The notes beneath the pieces are model-generated. The model saw only the letters and a list, made by a program, of their open reading frames with translations, was not told the origin of the DNA and ran no database searches. A DNA stretch of 25,094 nucleotides from NCBI GenBank assembly GCA_011763485.2, contig JAANSK020173328.1:1-25094 (forward strand), in the 5' to 3' direction. Positions 1 to 11,900 of the stretch are shown here, piece by piece (the first letter of the stretch is position 1; every line of letters starts with the position of its first letter). This DNA comes from Isoetes engelmannii (lineage: Eukaryota; Streptophyta; Lycopodiopsida; Isoetales; Isoetaceae). Both the position numbers and the translations under genes were made by a program.

Positions 1-504
1 CACTGTTGAAAATGGGGTTATCACTTTTTGTAGAGTTCAAAATCAAAGAATAATGTCAAAATAGTGAAATCGTGGTTCGATGCAGAACCAATTTTCATCG
101 TTTTGCTTAAAAAACTTTTGGAGATGCTTGAAATTAAAAGAAGAGTGTGATCATGAGCCCAAGTGTCCATGGCATAAGGCGCCAGTGTTGATTTTGGGTC
201 CTTGGCATACACCTTGCAGCAACAGTCCGTGACTGTCGAATGCTACAAAGCTGCCCCAAATGCTCATAAATCAACAAAGTGGGAAGAAAGTCTAAGAACA
301 AGAACAAAGACGAAGAATGAACAAAACTGAATCATAATATTGATGCCCCAAAAGGAGGTGCTCCAAAACGTGAGCGAAACCCTAAACAATGAGAGGAAAT
401 GCTCTCTTCGAATAATAGAATAAAATCCCTAAACCTAACTGACATCTCACCTGCCACATATCTAGGCTGAAACCCGAGCCTTAGATCTTGGGTCCAATAT
501 GAAA

Positions 505-590
505 CATACATGTGGCCTATGCCACCCATACTTATCTTTAGCCCTGTCATACATGTAGCCTATGCCACCCATACTTATCTTTAGCTCACA
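505..590. repeat. 43-bp tandem duplication
   Basis: Copy 1 (505-547) and copy 2 (548-590) both begin catacatgt and share the block gcctatgccacccatactta. They differ at one base early in the unit and over the last few bases. The high identity suggests a fairly recent duplication. No function is evident. Confidence 0.85.
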
Positions 591-1037
591 GGGCTAACAT
601 ATGCCATCCGAAGTGATTGGGATGGTAGTGACACCCACAAGTAGTTGAGGTAGGGAGATACATGGAGGAGATCAACCACGGATGGACGGATGCGATAACA
701 TTTTATGGAGACACGTGGTTGTTTCAGGACGACTTAGATGTTGAGAGGTGTGATGTTGTTCATAGAAGACAACTGGTTATGGTGCCATTGTCAAGGAGAG
801 ACGTGTCTGTATTGGAATCGCTGAACCATCGTGATTATTACCTGTGGAAAATACCGTTGTGATATAGCTGATGGGAAACAACCTTAGACCAACAGTTGTG
901 ATATTGTAGTAGAGAAAACACGTATAAGAGAAAGGATAACCATGATACTCGACTATGCAATACCATCTATCGCGCTATCAATTGCATGTTTTGCATAAGA
1001 GCCAATGGTGGGCTTATTAGTGGACTAATATTGTCTC

Positions 1038-1050
1038 GGGGGGGGGGGGG
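1038..1050. repeat. G13 homopolymer tract
   Basis: Thirteen consecutive G lie between a ttgtctc and a ctaaattc. The length of such a run is prone to sequencing error. In principle it could take part in G-rich secondary structure. Confidence 0.8.
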
Positions 1051-1247
1051 CTAAATTCTAATGAAGCTTTTATTAATAGCATCCACTGCGGGAAAAGATA
1101 ACAAACCCGATTTACAGTCCTTTCGTGACAACATCTTCCAGTAGGTATCACGCTAACTATGGGTAAGATTATCTGCAACTATGGCAACATAACCATGATG
1201 AAGAATGAGTATAACAATTAAAAGGCAGAAGCAACTAACTTTCCTAA

Positions 1248-1390
1248 GGCTGGGTTCACATCGAGCGCCGCCTTCGATGGTGCCCTGTTTTATCGTGTGT
1301 GAATAGAGTATGACCTACGATGGTGCTCGAAAAATGGCGAGCCATTTTGCATGACTCCGATGGTTCTCGATGGCTCATGCGAACCCAGCC
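1248..1390. mobile_element. Small MITE with about 13-bp terminal inverted repeats
   Basis: The left end reads ggctgggttcaca (1248-1260) and the right end tgcgaacccagcc (1378-1390). They are inverted repeats with one mismatch. The flanking triplets are taa (1245-1247) and tag (1391-1393), close to the TWA target duplication of PIF/Harbinger (Tourist-like) elements. The 143-bp body has no coding capacity and contains partly complementary segments (tcgagcgc, cgatggtgc, ctcgatgg) that would let it fold back. The superfamily is inferred only from the ends and the imperfect flanking triplet. Confidence 0.6.
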
Positions 1391-1580
1391 TAGGCATCCA
1401 TATTATATACGTAAAGACAGGTTAGAAGCCATTCAGGGCGCGGAGCCAACCACGACGCGCCACGTGGCACCATTTCTGTTAAAGAATGTTCGTTCAAATT
1501 TTTCAACGGAGGAAAAACTCTGTTACTTGATCGATTTGCATTGTTACTCGATGGATTTGCATTTTTACTTCGCATTTTGC

Positions 1581-1645
1581 GTTCTTACCTAGCATTCTGA
1601 GTTCTTACCCAGCATTCTGATTTGTTTTCTTACCCAACATTCTGA
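1581..1645. repeat. Three-unit tandem repeat of about 20 bp
   Basis: The unit gttcttacccagcattctga occurs at 1581-1600 (one change) and 1601-1620. A more diverged copy ends at 1645, after a 5-bp spacer. A looser repeat built on gattTGCATT-type words lies just before it (about 1520-1570). Minisatellite-like; no function seen. Confidence 0.75.
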
Positions 1646-1690
1646 TCTGCAGCCACCTGAATGGCATCTAACCTATCTCTACGTTATGGC

Positions 1691-1761
1691 AAAGCCCCTC
1701 TGTGCTTGATTCTGGCGCGTCGGCCTGCATTCCCCTCCGGAATCAAGCCCAGAGGGGCTTT
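1691..1761. repeat. Hairpin: 22-bp inverted repeat around a 27-nt loop
   Basis: The left arm (1691-1712, aaagcccctctgtgcttgat then tc) is the reverse complement of the right arm (1740-1761) at 21 of 22 positions. The single mismatch is U opposite C on a + transcript. The 71-nt foldback is GC-rich in AT-rich surroundings and sits about 580 bp before the SABRE start codon, beside a TATA-like stretch. It could be a very small foldback transposon or a small-RNA precursor-like hairpin. I recognise no known miRNA in the arms and see no clear target duplication. Confidence 0.7.
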
Positions 1762-1769
1762 CTCTTATA

Positions 1770-1781
1770 CAATATATATAC
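1770..1781 (+). promoter_or_regulatory. Possible TATA box for the SABRE/KIP gene
   Basis: The run caatatatatac is the best TATA-like element in the 600 bp before the coding region. Transcription starting about 30 bp downstream would give a 5' leader of roughly 540 nt containing the uORFs at 2175-2319. TATA-like words are common in AT-rich plant DNA, and a 5' UTR intron cannot be excluded, so this is only a candidate. Confidence 0.25.
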
Positions 1782-2174
1782 AATGGTGAATAGTGCAATA
1801 GCTCCCATTGGGACAACATGCATGGGACTAAGAAAGAACAAAGCATGCCGAATATTAAATTCCATTGTGGAAAAGGTTTCCCACCCATAATGGGAAGGCG
1901 AAACCACGTCTTTGATCTTCAGATCCGCAGAGCATGTCCCGCCATGCCCTTTACACGTCTAAGCTAACACACAGACCAGGGCAAAAATTTTAACTCGAAG
2001 ATTTACTCTTCCGGAGCCCAGATCTCCGACAAGGGGCTTCAGGCATGTCAATTCTGCTTCTCCAGCACCATCATTTGTTACCAGATGCATTTTCATATTT
2101 TACTCTTCTTCTTGGTCCAATGTGTTTTGGTTAAGAGCAATGGCAGCAACATATGAATTTTAACACACTTAGGG

Positions 2175-2319
2175 ATGGTGGATAAAGCTCATTCTGGGGG
2201 TGAAATCGAGTTCGTTATAGATGTGAAGCAGCTGAGGTATGATCGAAGCTGTTGATGGCCGTATCAGGTTGCTTCATTCAATTACCATGAAAAGTGCGCT
2301 AAGAAATTATTTGAAATAG
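2175..2319 (+). promoter_or_regulatory. Cascade of three overlapping upstream ORFs before the SABRE start
   Basis: uORF1 runs 2175-2255 (26 codons, beginning MVDKAHSGGE). Its TGA overlaps the ATG of uORF2 (2255-2290, 11 codons, MAVSGCFIQLP). The TGA of uORF2 in turn overlaps the ATG of uORF3 (2287-2319, 10 codons, MKSALRNYLK). The main ATG follows 23 nt after the last stop. uORF1 is in the same frame as the main coding region, and its TGA at 2253-2255 is the nearest upstream in-frame stop, which supports the ATG at 2343. If this stretch is in the mature leader, scanning ribosomes would meet three starts before the main one, which usually lowers translation. That the region is transcribed is inferred. 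Confidence 0.45.
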
Positions 2320-2342
2320 CTGAAGAAACGTTTTCTGCTAAA

Positions 2343-2979
2343 ATGGAGCTGACACCTGTGAAGTTTTTGTCGCTGTTTTTCCTGCTTGCTTCCATTGGAT
2401 ACATTTTTTTCACGTAAGATTCACAATTATCTGTAATTGTTCCAAATGAGGGGTGATAAAGCTATTATTAATTGAACTTCAGGGGTTAGGAATTCTTATA
2501 TTGAAGCATTGTATGTGTAGTTGGATAGGAAGGCTTCTTGCCCAGCTCCTCAGCAAGAAAACTGGCGCTGTGGTCTCATTTCGCATTGCTGGACTAAATA
2601 TTCTGAAAGACTTTTCTCTACAGTTCCATAAGGTCAGCCAGGCACACAGAGAGTATTAAACACAAGTTTAAATTCTAAATAGTTTCGTTTTTATATATCT
2701 ATGCAGGGACCTCTTGCATCCATTACAATCAGTGAAGTGCGCTTTAATCTCCGCAAGTCAACAAATATTACAGGCGGGAATGGTGCCATTTGCAATTCAA
2801 AAATGCACTTATCAATTTGTGAGGTAGATGTTGCATTGAGGCTTACGAAATCGAAGAGAAGTGGACAAAAGAAAGGTGCAAAGAATCATTCTACTGGACG
2901 TGGAAAATGGGTGGTTGTGATGAACATAGCCAAATATCTCAACATCTCAGTAAATGATGTTACTATAAAGGATGTTCAG
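2343..2979 (+). other. SABRE exons 1-3: N-terminal membrane anchor and start of the groove
   Basis: Residues 1-152. Residues 6-23 (VKFLSLFFLLASIGYIFF) form one hydrophobic segment followed by WIGRLLAQLL, matching the single N-terminal ER anchor expected for bridge-like lipid transfer proteins. Exon 2 continues with VVSFRIAGLNILKDFSLQF and exon 3 with SITISEVRFNLR. This alternating beta-strand pattern, with 'GL/GW' and 'I.. V.. I.L..' motifs, is the usual N-terminal start of the family. A basic stretch (KSKRSGQKKG) lies near residue 120. Exon 1 ends in phase 2; exons 2 and 3 end in phase 0. The donor of intron 2 (gtcagc) is weak but supported by the frame and the family alignment. Confidence 0.9.
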
Positions 2980-5900
2980 GTTATATATTTCCTTCTGTTA
3001 CAATTTCAACTTGTTTTACTTGGTATGCTTTATCGCTCCTCGTCAGTTTCATCTTTGTTGGACATAGTTCTGTCATTGATCCTTTGCCTATGCCATATAT
3101 CTTTTACAATTAATATGGATTTGAGGGCTTTGGTAACTAGGAGCTTATCAACGAGGATAGAACACAAGCATGTCTTCAAATCCATTGTTATATGGCGCAA
3201 ATACAACAGTTTGTCACGCTATGTTCTCTGCATAGAATTTGATGCCATTATTTAGGAGTCACAACAAAAGCTGACTATAAAAAGCATATGAACTATGTAC
3301 TTCCTCTTTTGCCTTGCCTATTGGTCCAAAGACCTCGGATTGGCCTTAAAATTTGCCTCTGTCAAGGGCTTAGGGAGAGATGCTGCAACGAAGCTCACGA
3401 AGTTGAGATTCCTATTATTGGACATTGGAGATCATAATTTGGATTTATTTCGCATTATGTTTCCTGGTTTGCTGTAGTCTCATCTACAATCCTCTTTACA
3501 TTGGTTCTCAAATGATTTCATTGATTTTTGTAGCCAGACCCCTAGCATCCAGCTTGACATCAAAGAGGTCGAGGTGGAGATGTTTAAGGAGACATCAACA
3601 TTTCATTCATTTGGAGTAAAAGTTCTACTGGCTCCGTGTATTGTGTATCTGGGAGAAAACAAGGGAGTTGATTTGGACTCAAGTATTTCACGAATTCGAG
3701 AAAGAATTCTCTCTGTTGGCGGCCTAGCAAGCACACAACCAAACAAAAATCACATATTATTATCTCTTGAGCACCTTGCACTGAAAGTCAGTTTTGACCA
3801 TGACAGGTAAGAGCTTTATTCTACTTTAGGTCTTTTTTCTTGCTGGAATACGATGTTGGAGTAGGCTCTGAGTCAAAACAGTCTTCAGGAAATTATTGTT
3901 ATCTCATAATGTACTTGTTTTCCAAAGAATATTTTTTACGTTCTCCACAAAGGTCCAAAAGATATCGAATAGTCCATGGACAGGGCTTCATAGGCTAGAT
4001 TTTGTCAGTACATTTTCCACACTTGACCATTCCTTATCGTGATATGTGCAAGTTGCGGGAATTTAAAGTTTACAACGTTTCAAATTCAATGCTATTATTT
4101 TCATGTTCCATTATCTCAATTGCTATTTAGTAACTGGACGGGAGCCGAACAATATGCATTGGTTGTGCAATGTACCTTACACACAGTGCCAATGGATCTT
4201 GTATGAGAATGTGGGGTTTGGTGGTCCATTGACGCTCGAATCTATTCCCTTTCACAATGCATCCCCGCAAGTTTTTCAATGGGCATACGGATTTCAATAA
4301 ATATTTACAGAATCTATTCCCTCTCACAATGCATCCCTCTACAATGCATCCCCGCAAGTTTTTCATTGGACATACGGATTTCAATAAATAGTTACATATT
4401 TTCCTCTCCCACTTTATTAGCACCCTGGAGATTTCTGGGTTCCCTTTGAAACAAATTTTCTGCATAAATTATGGAAAGGCAATACTTTATTGTTTCTTTT
4501 CCTCTATAAGCCAACTTATAGAGGCAATTCAGTTAAGGTTGTAGGATTCAACACTGTTTATTAATTAGACCAACATTATACCAACTTGGTGTTTGTCTTG
4601 CTGAAAAACTGACCAGACCTACATTCTCTTTTTTATGTAAAAATCAGAGAAGTGGGAGTCAGGGCCAAGCAGATGGAAGTGACTTGTGGGGATGTTGCAC
4701 TTGATTTAAGTGCAGAAAAATGTCTTGTCAACGGTAATCTTCCGTTGTCTACGTGTCCTGATGACAGCACAGTTGATGGAATTGAAGAGGAAGCCAGTAA
4801 TCATGTATCAGAAAACCCAGTTGACCAGTTTCAGAAACGGGATTTCACATCTGATGCCTCCATGTCGAAATTCACGAAGAAGATCCCTGAGAAGGTATGC
4901 TAACTATTTTGATTCAGTCAACATTGTAGGCAGTAGAGATGAAGTTAATATGGTTTAGAAGTATGAATTTATGATGGCACCATGGCACATGATTTTGTCA
5001 TCCGAAACATTTGGCATCATACATAGAATAAATTTTATGGGATAAGTATTTTGTGTCTTAATTATTTATTTAGGACAGTTTTAACATCTACATTTATGTT
5101 AAATCTTGTTCTAAATTTTGTCTTGAAGATCCAATTCAGTCTGCCAAAGCTCCAGATGAAGTTATGTTATGAGGAGAAGAAGATGATTTTGGAGAACAAT
5201 GTTTTTGGAGTTTCTATTCAAATCATGAAATCGCGCCCCCCTGAAGGCTCGTCTGACATTGTTTCTATGCTCGAAATGCAGCTGGATTGTGGTGAAATTC
5301 ATGTATGACGATCGTTGTGATTTTATAATTTCAGTTTACAGCTCAGTTATTGAATAGATGCTCATTCCTTAGTTTGCATCCAGGTTTTGCATGCAGCGGA
5401 TGCTTCTCTTTTGGAGATACTGAAAGTTGCTACCGTTGCCTCAGTGGAGCTTCCTTTAAAGGTGAGTGGTTGTTTGTCTTTTATTTGCCTTGAATTGATT
5501 CGAAACTTGGAAGACTTTGAAAAGATTAGTTCTAGCTAGATATTTCTGTTCCTTTTGAAGGATTCTTATTCTGCGGAGCTGCTAGAGACCACCTATGGAA
5601 CACCATTAGAAGTGGGTGGGTGGGAGTGGCCTTTCACGGAATTGCAAACAAATCGCCAAGCAATGCTGCTAGTTTCTGTTAAGGCATTTGTAGGACAGTA
5701 TAAATATTCATCAGGTCTATAGTTTGGTAGCATTCTTGAACTGCCTGTTATGCTAGACAAGATGTTCATCTCCTATACAAATCTTGCATATGCGGTATCC
5801 CAAGGTATCTTTTTCCATCGCCCACACTCAATCTGTAGGTGACGGGAGGTAACACTCAGCCGACGGATACGGTGTCTCTGGGACCTTGGTGTGCGGTCTA

Positions 5901-8900
5901 TGATCTACTGTTGAATCGTATATATAATCATAGAATTGATTTCTCTCCTTAGAAATCCATCGTTCCCTGTGCATTTGTCCACAACTTCTCAATGATCTTG
6001 GTTGTAACTAAATACCATGTTGCCACTGGTTGTTCTGGTAAGTCTTCAATTTCAATGCCCCGTATTCTCATCCAAGTTTGCCCTTCTTTCCGTACACCTG
6101 ATATATGATGATCCTCTGTTAGGTGTATAATCCCAGATGAAGCCATAAAGTGTGGAAGCCTTATGTTAGGATGTTCATTTACTAAGTTAAGTCAGTCGAG
6201 ACTCTTGCTTTCTTATCTTAGCATTCACTTAGAAAGTTCTCTTCTACTACCTATTGAAACTTTTCAATATTTGTGATGTTCAGTTGGGGAAGCCCATACA
6301 CGTGGAGATCGATGTGAAACTAGGGGGAACAAAGTTTAACTTGCTTGTCAACAAGTTCGATGATTGGCTACAGTGTGCTCCTTTGCTTTCCAGCACTATT
6401 CAGAAAAATCCTGAAACATCTGCTAATAGCAAGCAAAGACTTAAGAGACCCTCATCAGGGGCTGCCATACAGCTATCTTGGAATTGTAGCATATCAGCGC
6501 CAGAGATGTGCTTCGTTGCGTACAATATGGACGGACTTCCTGTTTCACATGTATGTATTCTTATGTGGGTAATCTATAAGCTTATTCAATGATTGTTCAA
6601 AGTAGTTGACATGCAAAATCATGTTCAAGAAAGAGAGAAAAGTAACAAGATATGGAAGGGAAATCCTTGACAAATACTAGCTATAGTTTAGGTTTTCTGT
6701 ATTTGTTTTGTGATTGTCAGCTTTTCAGTATACAACTCCCAAATGACTTTCTGGTTTCTGCTTTACAGGTTTGCTCGCAGACTTCTCATTTCTATATCAA
6801 TTCAATTCCTAGGAAAGGCATTGGGTTGCATGTGGAGTTCGTTGAGTTATGTATCAACATGGTTGACAATGAAGGGGAATGCGCAAGTGAAAGCTCAGTG
6901 GGGATGGATACAAGTTGTAGCTGTCTTCTTCGCATATCACGTTTGGATCTAGATTCAGGGGTTTTAGAACGAGATCAAGGAGAAGATGACAATGAGAAGA
7001 AAGTGAAATTTATAGTTGAAGGCGGTGATTGTGAAGTTTTCTTAAATTTGGCACACATGAGGGCCGTGCTTTCTATTGTCATGGCAGCTGAAGCATGCAT
7101 GAAGACATTCAAGGCAAGTGTTTTTATGAGAGGACATAGGAAAGTCGTTCAGCAGAGAAGAGATAGAAAGGAAATGGGAAAATTGAAAGCACATCTTGAC
7201 AAGTTGTGCATTGAATACCGCACCCAATGTCAAGTGGATGCAGGCATGGTCAAAGATTCAAAGAAAGTGAACTTTGGTTGCCAGGGAGGGGAGGTTCTAG
7301 TGAGTATGCTTGATGGAAAACCACGGTCAGCCTATATCTATGCCTCAAAGTGTCATGAATTGCCTCATTCCCAGATAACACAACGGGCCGAGTTGAAGCT
7401 CCTTGACTTTTGTATGTTGGTAGAGTGTGATAAACCTTGTACTCGCATTGAAGTTGATCAAAGCAAGATTGTATATCAGGAGTTAGATTCAAGGGGAAAT
7501 ATATTCATTGACGAGATCCTTACAGGAGTAAATAGCGTGAAAGTTGTATATCAGCATCCTGCTATTGCTTTTACCAACCATTCATTAGTCAGTGCCACTA
7601 ACTTGGTAGCCAGATGGGACCCAGATGCTTTCCTGTTCTTTCACATGCTTTATCTGCAGTTAAAAGACTTACTTGATGTACGTAAAATTAGGTCAAAAGA
7701 TGGATCTAACCTGCCATCTGGTCCAGCAAAGCCAAAGCAGATAAAACAGCACGCTCCGTTTGCTGTTGACATTGAGGGGATGTCCCTGTCTGCAGGACTT
7801 GCTGATGGGGTTGAGGGTTCTCTATGTGTTCAATCTGTATTTTCAGAAGATGCATCAATTGGGATGCTTTTTGAAAATGTTGATATTTCATTTAATAGTG
7901 CCAGTGTTCTAAGGAACCAAAGGTTACAAATTTCTAGGGTACCTTCTGTTGGTAATAAACAGGCTGTAACAGAAAGTGATCACAAATGGGACTGCATTAT
8001 CCAAGGTAATGGCACACATGTTATGATGCCATACAGGTTACCATTGCGTGCAATAGATGATGCAATTGAAGATACCTGGCGAGCGCTAAAACTTGCAATG
8101 GAAGCACAGAAGAAGTCATTTGTCGCACATGGATCCCCACGTTCCGTCTCCAAAAAGAAAAGGACTTCAGTCTCTTACTGCTTAAAGTTTCACATGCGGG
8201 ATATTACAGCAGAGATTGAGGAGGAACCATTCCAAGGTTGGTTGGATGAGCACTACCATATATTGAAGAGGGAGATTCGAGAGGCATTTGTTTTGGAGGA
8301 ATTCATGGAGAGTAAAAGTGGAAAGCCAGCAACCTCAGTAGAAACACAGGCTTCAGATCAATCACTTCATGATATAAAAAGAATAAAAGACAAGGTTTAC
8401 CAACAAGCTCTAAAATCGTATCGAAAGAGCTGCAAGAGACTAACACCTTGCAGAGGTTCAGGTGCTTGTGATTCTGGATTTCAATCAGGTTTCAAACCTA
8501 GCAAAGCCAGATCATCTTTATTCTCGATATCTGCTTCGAGTTTGGATATATCATTGACTGAAATACCAGGTGGCAGAGATGGAATGATTAAGTGTATACG
8601 GGAGCTTGATTGTGTTGGTCAGGATGTTCAAGTTCCTTTTTCTAGAGTGTATGGGAGGCATGTGACCTTGAGCATGTCCACATTATCTGTGAATATCCGA
8701 AATTACTCGTCGCCACTCCTTTCTGCTGCTTATGGACAATGTGAGGGTAATGTGATATTTGCACAACAAGTGAGTATGAGTACGCCTTTTGTCAAAAAAT
8801 ATTTGTATCTTCTCTGGTTGGGAAGCTTTATTTCTGCACTTAAGGAATCTTTTCTAATAACATATACCGTCTTCCCTTTTTGTAGGCTACAATGTTTCCC

Positions 8901-11900
8901 AAACAGATGGTTCAGGAGCTTTATGTAGGCCGTTGGAGGAAGATTGAAATGCTGCGATCAATAAGTGGTTCGACACCATCATTCAAGTGCTATTTAGGTT
9001 TGCCTATAAAGCTTAACGAAGCAAAAGTTTGTTATGGCGTTGGGTACGAGCCGGCAATAGCTGACATAAGCTATGCATTTACGGTTGCCCTACGGAAATC
9101 AAATCTAAGTATACGCAACAAATTGGAACCAAGTGGTTCCAGTGAGTACTTGACAGCATATTTTGGGAATGCAGTTGAGCGTCCTGTAAAAAGAGAAAAG
9201 AGCTTACCTTGGTGGGATGACATGCGATACTATATTCATGGCAAGAATAGCATTGATGCTACCAATTTTGAGTGGATTTTCTTGGCCAGCACTGATCCCT
9301 ACGAGCAGAGCGATATGATGCGCTTATGTGCAAGCAAAATGCTCATTGAACAATCTGAAGGAAAGTTGTCATTCTGTGGCCAAAAATTTGACATACGAAT
9401 CTCAAGTCTGGAGAATTCGACATTTAATAGCAGGTCCACTTTGAAGGAGAAACCTGTTCTTCTCCAGTCTCCTCTTTTTAGACTAGACATTTCTATGAAA
9501 TGGGACTGTGCTTCAGGCAAACCAAATTACCATTATTTGCACCCATTTCCCAATGCTCCTGAATCACAGCCTAAAGTTTATGATCCTTTCAGATCGACTT
9601 CTTTATCTTTAGACTGGAGGTTCAGCTTAAGGTCGTGCAAACTTGGAGAAGACATAAAAACCTGCGATGATACCACCAGTAAAAGCTCACTTCAGAAGGC
9701 TTCAAGTGGTTCTCTTATTGAAATAGGAGAACCTGGTATACCTTGTATGAATCTTGGATCACATGATTTAGTTTGGATATTCAAGTGGTGGAATCTGTAT
9801 TTCAACCCTCCACACAAAATCAGATCATTTTCCAGATGGCCACGCTTTGGTGTTCAAAGAATACCACGATCAGGAAACCTTTCATTGGATAAAGTACTCA
9901 CGGAATTCATCTTAAGGGTTGATGCCACTCCTGCTTGCATAAAACACTTTTCACTTGCTGAAGATGATCCTGCGAAGGGTTTGACATTCAATATGCAGAA
10001 GTTGAGGTATGAGCTTTGTTATAGTCGTGGTCGCCAGCGTTTTACATTTGAAACAAAAAGAGATATTCTTGAGCTTGTTTACCAGGGGCTGGATATTCAT
10101 CTGCTTAAGGCAAAACTTGTAAAAGGTATTCAAACCAGCAGTGGCGGTGTTGAAGTTATTAAGAAGTCTGAGAAAGTGAAAGAGCTACTTGGTTGCACTG
10201 AAGTGCCACACAATGATGTGTGTCAAGACTTAAGTAGGCAAAATAGAAAGCTAGACGAAGATGGGTTCCTTTTCACAACAGATTGTTTCACAATTCGGAG
10301 GCAGTCTCCAAAAGCTGATCCCACTCGGCTATCTTCATGGAGAGAACACGCAAGGCTTCATGATGAAGGCTTGTTACGCAATGCCAATGGTGATAGTGGA
10401 AGTGATCAAGTGAATTCTGACCCAAGCGATGATGATGGTTTTAGTGTTGTTTGTGATGACAATTGCCTTCGCGTATCTTTATATGGCCTTAAACTCTTCT
10501 GGAACCTAGCTAATAGAGATGCTGTGTGGGCATGGGTTGGAGACATTTCGAGGGCTTTTGAGTCACCAAAACCATCACCTTCAAGGCATTACGCACAGCT
10601 TAAACTGTTGGAACAGAAGCAAGGGACAGGGGATGCGGAAAAGCTGCAAGAAACTGCCACTGTTGTATCACCAGACACTGATGTGAAACCAACTTCATAT
10701 GGTATGTTTTATGCAACTTCATATGGTATTTTATATGCAACTTCTTCTTCCTACAATAATTGCATAAAAGCATGATATAAGAAGAGGGAGAAAGACATAT
10801 TTTTAATGACTTTTTATACTTGTACAGAGAAGAAATACTTATTAGTCTTCTCTCCCTATCTGCCATGAATTGTTGTCAGATGGTTTAAGAGAATGCAATG
10901 CATGTTCTTTTAATGCATCTTGACCTCATATTCTGCATACAGAAATGTTCCTGTGTCTGTAGTACTTTAGTGAAAATGGATACATAGTTTCTACCATAGC
11001 AGCAATCTGCCATGAAGCACATCACTTCCATTTGTTTCAGAAGTTTTTTTAAAAAAAAGAAGTATTTATATGGCTTAACCACACGATAACCTTTTAGTTT
11101 TGAACTGTTTTATATCTTCCATTTACCTTACAGGTGTTTTAAGAGATAAAGCATCAGAAGATAAAGGAGAAGAAGGCACTTTGCAGTTTATGGTAAATGT
11201 GATCCAACCGCAATTCAACCTTCATTCGGAAGATGCACATGTAAGTATTGGCATGCTAAATGAGTAAGAAAGGAAGAAAAAAATAAAAAAGGAAACCGCA
11301 TACAGGATCCTTAATGTCTATGAGATAGCATTCCCTGGTCATGTAGGAGCATCATTCTAGCTTTGGGAGTGGTAGGCAAAGCTAGCAAGTAAAAACAAAA
11401 ACACGGTAGAAAAAACATATTATTAGAGTCTGCACATAACTGCTCCTGCTTGTCCCCTTAAGCAATCCAGAAAATGATGTGATGTCCTGTTTATTGCAGA
11501 GCTGCTTTGCTTCTTTTGGCCATTTGTAGAATTTCTCCTTTGAATAATTCTGAGTCACCTTCACGTTAGTATTCTTTATTTCTTGTGAAGCCTAATGAGG
11601 TTCAAAGAAAGAAATCCAACCCTTTGCTTTGGTTTCTCTGAGTTGGCTGAGTTTGGAGACGTACAAAGAAAAGGCATTTCCTGGTCTCAGATGGAACCTT
11701 CCCCGTAGGCATCGTATCCAAAACAAGAGAAAGAGAGAGTGTGCTTCTAACTCTACCACCTCGAAGTTGCAGCATTGATAGATTCTTGGCTCCTGTCCTA
11801 TATGCTTTGGGCTCAGCTAGCTTTCACCTGCAATGGCATTACATGCTTCTGTACCTTAATCATTTGAACAGGCACCTTATTTGGAGGAAATAATTTGACT

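Larger units (their letters stand above)
1..1247. other. Upstream intergenic DNA without a recognisable gene
   Basis: Both strands were read. The open frames here are all under 75 codons (for example 662-862 on + and 332-550 on -), and none resembles a family I know. The only structures I can support are a 43-bp tandem duplication at 505-590 and a run of 13 G at 1038-1050. The stretch is probably repeat-derived intergenic DNA. Confidence 0.6.
3538..6550 (+). other. SABRE exons 4-8: first groove repeats
   Basis: Residues 153-497. Exon 4 must start at 3538, because a start at the earlier tag (3531-3533) would put TAG in frame. The chosen acceptor gives TPSIQLDIKEVEVEMFKE, equivalent to the 'VEVKELELDI' strand in the family. 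Exon 5 gives REVGVRAKQMEVTCGDVALD followed by a variable, acidic, probably disordered segment. Exon 6 gives IQFSLPKLQMKLCYEEKKM, exon 7 a 26-residue piece, and exon 8 GKPIHVEIDVKLGGTKFNLL. This part is less conserved than the C-terminal half, as is usual for the family. Confidence 0.88.

Noticed and set aside
662-862. 66-codon frame upstream of the gene
   Set aside because: No family resemblance or conserved motif and no splice partner; probably chance.
3534-3549. Apparent in-frame TAG at the start of SABRE exon 4
   Set aside because: It appears only if the acceptor is placed at the earlier tag (3531-3533). The next cag (3535-3537) gives an open frame and the expected family sequence TPSIQLDIKEVEVE.
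8770-8928. Open frame continuing past exon 9
   Set aside because: It is read-through into intron 9. The gtgagt donor and the acceptor before 8886 join family-conserved sequence.
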